Assembly (NCBI GenBank): GCA_021796155.1
Contig: JAJYOO010000192.1
Span: 1 to 5,626, forward strand
Source of the DNA: Chloroflexota bacterium
GTDB lineage: Bacteria; Chloroflexota; Anaerolineae; Anaerolineales; Villigracilaceae
Direction of reading: 5' to 3'
DNA: 5,626 bases
Positions 1 to 5,626 of this stretch are shown one piece after another. How positions within the stretch are numbered: position 1 is the first letter of the stretch; each line of letters starts with the position of its first letter. The notes beneath the pieces were generated by a model. That model did no database searches. It worked only from the letters and a program-made list of their open reading frames with translations, and was not told the DNA's origin. The translations under genes and the position numbers were made by a program.

Positions 1-126
1 CACAAGCCGGTGCGGTTCGAATATGCAATGCTGGTCCATGACCGGATCGTTTGGTTCTCCGGCGCAACTGCCCCGCTTACGGAAGATGCAGTTGTGTGGG
101 TGGCCCGCGATATCACGCCGCAAAAG
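1..126 (+). other. C-terminal part of a PAS domain (with PAC motif), cut by the window edge
   Basis: The first 42 or so residues read like the last strands of a PAS fold: FEYAMLV, then RIVWFSGATAPL, then VVWVARDITPQK. The ARDIT-x-x-K ending is the usual exit from a PAS/PAC unit into a signalling helix, and the following residues (ESEQQMRRRLDELEAL) look helical and amphipathic. The sensor pocket itself lies left of the window, so no ligand can be proposed. This segment is also the reason to treat the gene as 5'-truncated rather than starting at the GTG at nt 10. Confidence 0.75.
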
Positions 127-3100
127 GAATCCGAACAACAGATGCGGCGCCGCCTCGATGAGCTGGAAGCCTTGTACGAAAGCGGCCTGGCGCTCAGCCA
201 GCTCCTTGACCCAAAGAAAATCGGCGAAAAGATCATTCAAATATTATCGGACCGGCTCAACTGGCACCACGCGGCCGTCCGCATTCGGCGCGGGAGCAGC
301 GATGAGGTGGAACTGCTGGCATTCAGCCAGAACGATCATGAGCATGAAAAAACGGAAAGCGATTATGCGATTGCCGACCACGCGGTCTCCAATGTGAATG
401 AAGGTATCTCGGGCTGGGTGATCAAGAACGGCCGCATCGTCAACAGCGCGGATTTGGAAAAGGATCCGCGCTATCATCCAACTTTTGTGGGAATGCGCTC
501 GGGGTTATACGTACCCATTTGGGCGAGCGGACGCGTGCTTGGATGTATCAGCGTCGAAAGCAGCCAGCGGGAAGGCTTTCAGCAGGAAGATGAACGCTTC
601 CTGACCACACTGGCTTCACAAGCGGCATCGGCTTTGGAAAACGCGCGCTTGTTTGAATCTGAGAGGCAGCGCCGTCTCGATGCAGAAATGCTTCGAAAAG
701 CGGCATCCGTTCTAACATCCAGTTTGAACCGGGAACAAATCCTTGACTCCCTCCTGAATGGGCTGTCCCAAATTATTCCATTCAACACGGCTACAGTCTT
801 TATTGAAGAAGGCGATCGCATCACTGAGATTGCCGAAGGCGGCGTCCTCGCATCCGGGAAGTTGGTGGGACACTCGTTCCCGCTTGAGAGTTCAATGCAG
901 AAATATGTGCGCGAGAAGCGTGGGCCGGTGATTTTGGCAGACGCTCAAACGGACCCTCGTTTCCAACAATGGAAAGAGTCACCGATCATCCGCGGCTGGC
1001 TGGGCGTGCCTTTGATCGCACATGATGAAATTATCGGCTACCTTGCCATGGGAAGCGATCAGCCCGGAGTCTTCAACGAGTCGCACGCGGAAATGTTATC
1101 CGCATTCGCCAGCCATGCCGCCGCAGCGCTTGATAATGCGCGCCTGTTCAATGCCGAACAACGCCGCCGCCTTGATGCGGAAACCTTGATGCAAGCCGCG
1201 GCAACCGTGTCGTCCAGCCTTGATCTCGATAAGATTCTTGATGGAGTGCTGGATGCACTGGCGAAAGTGATTTTGTATAACAGTGCCACAATTTTTATCA
1301 GGGAGGCTGATGGAAGCCTGAAAGCGATGGCCGGGAAGGGATTGGTCTCGCCTTCAAAAGTGATCGGTCAGATATTCCCTGCCATGAATGAATTATCTGA
1401 AGAGATTTTTAAAACGGGTCGTCCCATTGTGCTATCTGACGCTCATGCCGACCCTCGTTTTTTAAACTGGGGAACCGACGCTCCAATCCGCGGCTGGATG
1501 GGCGTGCCGCTGACCGTGCGCGGCGAAGTCATTGGATATATCACTTTCGACAGTTTTGTTCCGAACGCATACACAGAAGCCGACAGCGAAATGGCAACGG
1601 CAGTTGCCAGCCAGGCCGCAGCAGCGATAGAAAATTCACGTTTGTATAGCGATGCATTGCTCGCGGCAGAACGTCGTTCGATTCTGTATGAAGTCAGCCA
1701 GGAACTGTCACGCCTCGGCCAGGACATCGAGCAGGTCTATGTCTCGATCCATCGCTCTGCCTCCCGCTTGATGCCTGCGGAAGCATTCACCATCGCATTG
1801 CTGGATGAGGAACGCGGCGAAATAGAAGGTGTCTATCTATTCGACCGCATGGGACGCAGTCCTTCGATTCAAATTCCGTACGGCATGGGCCTTTCCAGCC
1901 GGGTGATTGACAGTGGTCAAACGGTTCTGGTCAACGATGATTTTGAAATAGATATTGATGCTGTCCATTTCGGTTCTAAAGAAGCAGCGCGTTCAATCCT
2001 GGCCGTGCCAATGCGCGTCGGAGGGAAAGTCATCGGTGCCATCTCGGCGCAGAGTTATGAACCGAACATTTACAACGATGAAGATCGTCTCTTGCTGGAA
2101 ATGCTGGCATCGCAAGCAGCAATCGCAATCGAGAATGCACGACTCTATAATCAGGTTGACCAGCGCATAAGACAACTCGAATCCCTCAACCACGCCGGCC
2201 AGGTTCTAACCGGGACTCTGGAACTGCGTCCGCTTTTGGAAAATATCCTGCACGCTGCGTCCCAGGCAATTCCCGGTGCTGAAAAAGGGACGATCCTATT
2301 GCGGGAAATCGGACAAGATCATTTGCATGTGCGCGCACAAATCGGCTATGAGGATTCCCGTCTGACCGAATTGCCGTTCGATGATACAAAAGGTTATTCG
2401 GGGCAGGCTTATCACGAGAATCGTCCGCTATTAATCCGGGATTCCGTCGCCGAATACGAACTTCCATATGACCAGCAGCTTCAGGAAGTCAATGCGGTCC
2501 AAAGCGCGATCGTCGCGCCTCTTGTTGTGCGGAATGAGGCCATCGGTGTCATTGCCCTTGACAACGCGTCCCGAAAAAACGCGTTCACGGAACAAGACCT
2601 TAACTTATTGACAATCTTTGCGTCTTCGGCAGCACAGGTCATCGAGAACTCGCGCTTATTCGAGCAGACCCGCCGCCGGTTGAACGAACTCGACGCGTTA
2701 ACCCGCGTATCCTCCGCTTTGCGTATCGCTTCGACGCGCGCAGAAATGACTCCCATTATCCTTACCCAATTGCGGGAAATCCTGCACGCCGACGGTGCTA
2801 TCTTTATCACCGTCAATCCGAACACCGATGAACTTGTGGACGAACTAGCCGAAGGCAGCCTCGAATTCCTTACCGGCCTAGTCGTCCCGGCAAGACAGGG
2901 AATCACCGCGCAGGTGATCCAATCCCGCCAGGTTTATAGCACTGCCAATTTGCAGGATGATCCGCGCGTGTTCGCAAAGGAAAGAATGCCATTTGTCCGC
3001 AGCGCGGTCATTGCTCCACTTGTTTCGCAGGAAACCTCATTGGGAGCATTGTGGGTCACGCGCGATGAGAAAAACGGAATACAGCCGGAGCCATTTGCTG

Positions 3101-4800
3101 ATAATGAAAACAATTTGCTAATCGCAATCGCGGATATGGCAGCGAACGCCATCCAGCGCGCCAAGCTGCATGAAGAGACTACGACTTACAATGAGCAGTT
3201 GATCGTTGTGAACCGCCTGGGTCGCACATTGGCCGAGACACTCGACCTTCCGGTGATTTACCAGCGCCTGGCTCAATTTGCCATCGAACTCCTACCGGAT
3301 ACGGCAATCATTTATATTACCGAACTTGACGAAGACAAGCGCACCATCCGCGCCGTTCACGCGATTCAGGATGGTGAGGCGTTGAACGTTTCACAGCTTG
3401 TTGAAATCCCATTGCTGGAGAATGAGCATGGAGCGCTGGGTCAAGTTGTCCATAGCGGCGAGCCGATGATCGTCAATAACTTGAACGAATTCTTTGCTGC
3501 CCTGCAGATCAAACCCGTTTTGATTGGGAAGTCTGAGAGGCAGACAGAATCGGCGCTCTACGTCCCGATGATTGCCGAAGGAAAAGTAATCGGCATCTTG
3601 CAGGCACAAAGCTATTCGAAGAATCGTTATATGCCCTCGGACGCGAAGCTGCTGAGTCTGGTCGCCAATACAGCCGCGGTTGCCATTCAGAACAGCCGCC
3701 TGTTCGGCCAGCTCAAACATCGCGTGGACCAGCTCTCCGCCCTGCACATGATTGATACCGCCATCAACTCAACCACCGACTTGCGGCTCAGCTTGCAGGC
3801 GGTGCTTGAGAACGTCACGCGACAATTGAAAGTGGATGCTGCCTGTATCCTCCTGTTGAATCCGTCCACGCTCGTTTTGCAGTATGCAGCGGGCGTTGGC
3901 TTCTTTACATTGGAAGTGACCGGCACATCGCTGGCGTTGGGAAAAGGCAACGCGGGCAGGGCCGCGCTTGAACGACAGACAATAACCGTTCCAGATTTAT
4001 CAGCGGAAGGCGCGGAGTCTGTTTATCATAAGCTGGCGGCGGCCGAAAAGTTCATCGGGTATTGCGCTGTGCCGCTGGTCGCCAAAGGCGAAGTCAAAGG
4101 CGTAATGGAATTGTTCGACCGCGCCCGGCTCGATCTGGATGAGGAGCGCGCTTCATTTCTGGACATGCTGGCGAGCCAGGCCGCGCTGGCAGTTGATAAT
4201 GCGCTCTTATTCGAGAATTTGGAGAGGGCCAACATCGAACTGACGATGGCTTACGATGCCACCATCGAAGGCTGGTCACAGGCGCTCGAACTGCGCGACC
4301 AGGAAACGCAAGGACATTCCGCCCGCGTGATGGAAGCGACCCTTCGACTTGGCGCGGCCATGGGACTCTCCGACAAAGATTTGCATGACATCCGCCGCGG
4401 CGTGCTTTTGCACGACATCGGCAAGATGGGCATTCCCGATTCCATTCTCCATAAGCCAGGGCCATTGACCAATGATGAGTGGATAATCATGCGTAAGCAT
4501 CCGCAATACGCCTACGACATGCTGGCTCCAATTGCCTATCTCCGAAGTGCGCTGGATATTCCTTATTGTCATCACGAAAAATGGGACGGCTCCGGCTATC
4601 CGCGCGGGCTACGAGGCGAGACGATTCCATTAGCCGCGCGCTTGTTCGCCGTTGTGGACGTTTACGACGCGTTGACCACCGACCGTGCTTATCGAAAAGC
4701 GTGGTCAAGGGAAAGAGCCATCGAATATATCATCAACGAATCCGGAAAACATTTCGATCCGGCCATCGTCAGCGCTTTTCTGAAATTAATTCAAGAATGA
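1..4800 (+). CDS. PAS-(GAF)8-HD-GYP multi-sensor cyclic-di-GMP phosphodiesterase, 5'-partial
   Basis: The reading frame is open from the first base (His-Lys-Pro) to the TGA at 4798-4800, giving 1599 visible residues. The GTG at nt 10 is not a credible start, because it falls inside a PAS-like segment that ends with ARDITPQK (nt 103-126). Counting from nt 1, the order is: PAS end (residues 1 to about 45), eight GAF domains (about 52-1404), and HD-GYP (about 1405-1599). The GAF count comes from eight copies of a closing helix of the type ASQAA-x-x-x-ENxRLF. The HD-GYP domain has LLHDIGK and HHEKWDGSGYP, so it should hydrolyse cyclic-di-GMP to pGpG or GMP (family knowledge). No hydrophobic membrane segment is visible, so the visible part is probably cytosolic. 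Ligands of the GAF domains cannot be told from sequence. The missing N-terminus could hold more PAS, GAF, receiver or membrane segments. The gene converges on era and ends at a strong terminator. Function is confident at the domain level, and the pathway it serves is unknown. Confidence 0.93.
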   Translation, partial: HKPVRFEYAMLVHDRIVWFSGATAPLTEDAVVWVARDITPQKESEQQMRRRLDELEALYESGLALSQLLDPKKIGEKIIQILSDRLNWHHAAVRIRRGSSDEVELLAFSQNDHEHEKTESDYAIADHAVSNVNEGISGWVIKNGRIVNSADLEKDPRYHPTFVGMRSGLYVPIWASGRVLGCISVESSQREGFQQEDERFLTTLASQAASALENARLFESERQRRLDAEMLRKAASVLTSSLNREQILDSLLNGLSQIIPFNTATVFIEEGDRITEIAEGGVLASGKLVGHSFPLESSMQKYVREKRGPVILADAQTDPRFQQWKESPIIRGWLGVPLIAHDEIIGYLAMGSDQPGVFNESHAEMLSAFASHAAAALDNARLFNAEQRRRLDAETLMQAAATVSSSLDLDKILDGVLDALAKVILYNSATIFIREADGSLKAMAGKGLVSPSKVIGQIFPAMNELSEEIFKTGRPIVLSDAHADPRFLNWGTDAPIRGWMGVPLTVRGEVIGYITFDSFVPNAYTEADSEMATAVASQAAAAIENSRLYSDALLAAERRSILYEVSQELSRLGQDIEQVYVSIHRSASRLMPAEAFTIALLDEERGEIEGVYLFDRMGRSPSIQIPYGMGLSSRVIDSGQTVLVNDDFEIDIDAVHFGSKEAARSILAVPMRVGGKVIGAISAQSYEPNIYNDEDRLLLEMLASQAAIAIENARLYNQVDQRIRQLESLNHAGQVLTGTLELRPLLENILHAASQAIPGAEKGTILLREIGQDHLHVRAQIGYEDSRLTELPFDDTKGYSGQAYHENRPLLIRDSVAEYELPYDQQLQEVNAVQSAIVAPLVVRNEAIGVIALDNASRKNAFTEQDLNLLTIFASSAAQVIENSRLFEQTRRRLNELDALTRVSSALRIASTRAEMTPIILTQLREILHADGAIFITVNPNTDELVDELAEGSLEFLTGLVVPARQGITAQVIQSRQVYSTANLQDDPRVFAKERMPFVRSAVIAPLVSQETSLGALWVTRDEKNGIQPEPFADNENNLLIAIADMAANAIQRAKLHEETTTYNEQLIVVNRLGRTLAETLDLPVIYQRLAQFAIELLPDTAIIYITELDEDKRTIRAVHAIQDGEALNVSQLVEIPLLENEHGALGQVVHSGEPMIVNNLNEFFAALQIKPVLIGKSERQTESALYVPMIAEGKVIGILQAQSYSKNRYMPSDAKLLSLVANTAAVAIQNSRLFGQLKHRVDQLSALHMIDTAINSTTDLRLSLQAVLENVTRQLKVDAACILLLNPSTLVLQYAAGVGFFTLEVTGTSLALGKGNAGRAALERQTITVPDLSAEGAESVYHKLAAAEKFIGYCAVPLVAKGEVKGVMELFDRARLDLDEERASFLDMLASQAALAVDNALLFENLERANIELTMAYDATIEGWSQALELRDQETQGHSARVMEATLRLGAAMGLSDKDLHDIRRGVLLHDIGKMGIPDSILHKPGPLTNDEWIIMRKHPQYAYDMLAPIAYLRSALDIPYCHHEKWDGSGYPRGLRGETIPLAARLFAVVDVYDALTTDRAYRKAWSRERAIEYIINESGKHFDPAIVSAFLKLIQE
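154..4212 (+). repeat. Array of eight tandem GAF domains (protein-level repeat)
   Basis: Approximate units by nucleotide are GAF1 154-654, GAF2 655-1149, GAF3 1150-1647, GAF4 1648-2148, GAF5 2149-2661, GAF6 2662-3171, GAF7 3172-3705 and GAF8 3706-4212. Each begins with a leucine-rich helix (for example LDELEALYESGLAL and LNELDALTRVSSAL). Each has a central VPL/APL strand followed by a 'G-x-(V/I)-(I/K)-G' turn (for example VPMRVGGKVIGAI) and ends with a helix like SQAAIAIENARLY. The closing helix runs into the next opening helix, which suggests a continuous signalling-helix backbone and head-to-head dimers (inference). GAF6 is the most divergent: its turn is SQETSLGAL and its closing helix is ADMAANAIQRAKL. 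No phytochrome-type chromophore cysteine or full NKFDE cyclic-nucleotide motif is evident. Boundaries are good to roughly ten residues. Confidence 0.88.
655..1647 (+). repeat. Internal direct duplication: GAF2 and GAF3
   Basis: GAF2 (655-1149) and GAF3 (1150-1647) are more alike than any other pair. Both are preceded by an RRLDAE linker (nt 673-687 and 1168-1182). Both share DA-x-x-DPRF followed by IRGW(L/M)GVPL. The DNA is also alike: nt 940-960 matches 1438-1458 at most positions, and the 12-base word atccgcggctgg recurs at 988 and 1486. Both of these pairs are offset by exactly 498 nt. The opening linker is offset by 495 nt, so one codon was gained or lost between them. This supports a tandem duplication younger than those behind the other GAF units. 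Many third-position differences show that it is not very recent. Confidence 0.75.
4213..4797 (+). other. HD-GYP phosphodiesterase domain with complete metal-ligand set
   Basis: This is the C-terminal output domain of the large sensor. Visible ligands are Glu at 4303 and His at 4315 (in QETQGHS), His-Asp at 4411-4416 and Lys at 4423 (in LLHDIGK), His at 4498 (in MRKHP), His-His at 4570-4575 (in HHEKWDGSGYP) and Asp at 4657 (in VVDVYDAL). The GYP signature is at 4585-4602. From memory of the structure of the trinuclear enzyme PmGH, the spacings His-32-HD-28-His and HH-28-Asp match exactly. The Glu four residues before the first His is the mark of the three-metal type. The domain therefore looks catalytically intact and should cleave cyclic-di-GMP. 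Metal content and product (pGpG or GMP) are inference. Confidence 0.92.
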
Positions 4801-4818
4801 ATCTTTCTTTAAAACACG

Positions 4819-4868
4819 TAGGTCACGCTTGCGAAATCCTCGCGGAGGAAAGCGTGACCTATTTTTTT
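4819..4868 (+). terminator. Rho-independent terminator of the sensor gene, shared with the end of era
   Basis: A perfect 12-bp stem pairs 4819-4830 (taggtcacgctt) with 4850-4861 (aagcgtgaccta). The 19-nt interior contains a smaller hairpin (tcctc-gcg-gagga, 4837-4849). Seven T residues follow at 4862-4868 on the + strand. It starts 18 nt after the sensor stop codon. On the - strand the same stem is followed only by a broken T-run (gtgtttt), so termination of era from this element would be weaker. The right arm holds the era stop codon (4859-4861). Confidence 0.88.
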
Positions 4869-5611
4869 AATTTGTACCCTAATCGCTTCAAAACATTTTC
4901 ATTATTGCGCCAGTCTTTTTCCACCTTCACGCGCAATTCCAGAAAAACTTTATGTCCGCCCATTTCTTCGATTTGTTTTCTCGCGGCGGTCCCGATTTGC
5001 TTCAACATTTTTCCGCCCTCGCCGATGACGATTCCTTTTTGCGATTCGCGTTCGACAAAAATTGTCGCGGCGATGTAAATCATGCCGCTGTCGCGTTCCT
5101 TGAATTCATCAATGCGGATAGCGATGCCATGCGGAACTTCATCTCGCAATTTTAACAATGCTGCTTCGCGAATCAGATCGGCAGCAATCTCACGTTCATA
5201 TAAATCTGTGATTTGTTCTTCGTCATATTCCGGCGGGCGAACGGGACAATGTTGAATTAACAGATTGACCAGTTCATCGAGACCATCGCCGCGCGCGGCT
5301 GAAATGGAAATAACTTTCGCCTCGCCCTGGACCAAAGCCTGATACGCTTCAAGACGCAGAGTCAAAGCCTCAGCCTGGACCAGATCAATTTTGTTCGCGG
5401 CCGGCACGAGCGGAGTCCGACGCGAAACTTTTTTTAGCAGTGATGCAATTCGGATGTCATCTTCTGTCGGTTCGGCGGACGCGTCCACGAGGAAGAGAAT
5501 CGCATCTACACCATCAAGAGACTCTTCTGCTTCTTGATTTAGAAATTCACCTAGTTTATGCTTTGGATTATGAATGCCGGGCGTATCAACAAAAATTAGT
5601 TGTGTGTCTTC
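4859..5611 (-). CDS. era: GTPase Era, C-terminal 250 residues; 5' end lost to an apparent frameshift and the window edge
   Basis: Era is a GTPase that binds 16S rRNA near its 3' end and helps mature the 30S subunit (family knowledge). In frame, reading right to left, are DTPG (G3, nt 5576-5587) within FVDTPGIHNPKHKLGEFL, then LFLVDASAEPTEDD, NKID (G4, 5384-5395) and the SAA motif (G5, about 5294-5302). The hinge and KH domain follow, with the RNA-binding GxxG loop as GEGG (5012-5023) in IVIGEGGKMLKQIG. The protein ends RLGYKLKK and stops at TAG 4859-4861. Era is usually about 300 residues, so about 50 are missing: the P-loop (G1) and switch I (G2). The frame is closed on its left by TAG at 5612-5614 and TGA at 5615-5617. 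An internal GTG at 5486-5488 gives a 209-residue ORF but has no visible ribosome-binding site and lies after G3, so it is not the true start. The coding strand looks more AT-rich than the sensor gene. Identity is secure, and the 5' structure is uncertain. Confidence 0.93.
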   Translation of the reverse strand, partial: EDTQLIFVDTPGIHNPKHKLGEFLNQEAEESLDGVDAILFLVDASAEPTEDDIRIASLLKKVSRRTPLVPAANKIDLVQAEALTLRLEAYQALVQGEAKVISISAARGDGLDELVNLLIQHCPVRPPEYDEEQITDLYEREIAADLIREAALLKLRDEVPHGIAIRIDEFKERDSGMIYIAATIFVERESQKGIVIGEGGKMLKQIGTAARKQIEEMGGHKVFLELRVKVEKDWRNNENVLKRLGYKLKK

Positions 5612-5626
5612 CTATCACGTGGATTG
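5612..5626 (-). other. era: Probable one-base frameshift in era; upstream coding continues in another frame
   Basis: On the - strand, two stop codons (TGA, TAG) stand directly before Glu-Asp-Thr-Gln-Leu-Ile-Phe of Era. In the next frame the edge bases read Ile-His-Val, comparable to GIHT in E. coli Era. Between this and DTPG, E. coli Era has nine residues. Here there are eight clean codons plus four bases (ATAG) where three are expected. One extra base would therefore restore the expected length. Only 11 bases of the upstream frame are visible, so this rests on thin data. Confidence 0.55.

Noticed and set aside
10..12. GTG as the start codon of the large sensor gene
   Set aside because: The frame is open to base 1, the upstream codons continue a PAS-like strand, and there is no room to see a ribosome-binding site. 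The gene is treated as 5'-partial.
154..4212. Phytochrome-like (bilin-binding) or cGMP-binding GAF domains
   Set aside because: No chromophore cysteine in a suitable context and no full NKFDE motif was found. Endings such as FTEQD or YNDED are general GAF features.
244..4708. Many short - strand ORFs and one + strand ORF (23-397) inside the sensor gene
   Set aside because: They are rich in Arg, Ser and Cys without domain patterns, and they lie opposite or out of frame with conserved GAF and HD-GYP codons. They are shadows.
4819..4861. The inverted repeat between the genes as an attachment site or transposon end
   Set aside because: There is no transposase, integrase or flanking target duplication, and the T-run directly after the stem fits a transcription terminator.
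4566..5078. A + strand ORF running from the HD-GYP region across the terminator into era
   Set aside because: It overlaps two well-supported genes in the wrong frame or strand, crosses the terminator and has no recognisable domain.
5486..5488. GTG as a real start for a short 209-residue Era
   Set aside because: It lies downstream of the in-frame DTPG motif, has no Shine-Dalgarno sequence, and would give a GTPase without G1-G3.
1..5626. A novel defence, CRISPR or mobile system
   Set aside because: Only two genes are present, one a signalling sensor and one a housekeeping GTPase. No arrays, nucleases or mobile-element signatures were seen on either strand.

Overview
The window holds the 3' part of one very large signalling gene on the + strand (nt 1-4800, open at the left edge) and, convergent to it on the - strand, the 3' part of the housekeeping GTPase gene era (nt 4859 to the right edge). 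A 58-bp gap between the two stop codons carries a strong stem-loop terminator. No RNA genes, mobile elements, CRISPR arrays or origins are visible. The short window, cut inside a gene at both ends, looks like a fragment of a draft or metagenomic assembly (inference).

Left and centre (nt 1-4800): the protein reads as the end of a PAS domain, then eight tandem GAF domains of about 165-178 residues each, then a C-terminal HD-GYP domain. It has at least 1599 residues, with the N-terminus missing. No kinase, GGDEF, EAL, receiver or membrane segment is seen in the visible part. The most direct reading is a soluble multi-input sensor whose one visible output is hydrolysis of cyclic-di-GMP. All the metal ligands known for the trinuclear HD-GYP type can be located at the right spacing. 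The second and third GAF domains are clearly closer to each other than to the rest, as expected from an internal duplication.

Right (nt 4801-5626): a 12-bp perfect stem followed by seven T residues ends the sensor gene. The right arm of this stem contains the era stop codon, and the T-run encodes part of the Era C-terminus. The era reading frame is good from the DTPG (G3) motif through NKID (G4), the SAA motif (G5) and the KH domain. It meets two adjacent stops about 15 nt from the right edge. The spacing to the expected upstream motif fits a single extra base there, probably an assembly error or a real frameshift.

Organism: a bacterium with moderate GC. Long PAS/GAF arrays ending in HD-GYP, and the style of the repeated GAF segments, recall Chloroflexota (Anaerolineae-like). 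This is an impression from family knowledge, not a demonstrated assignment. The two genes converge, so they are not an operon and no functional link is implied. I see no new multi-gene system here; the point of interest is the sensor architecture.
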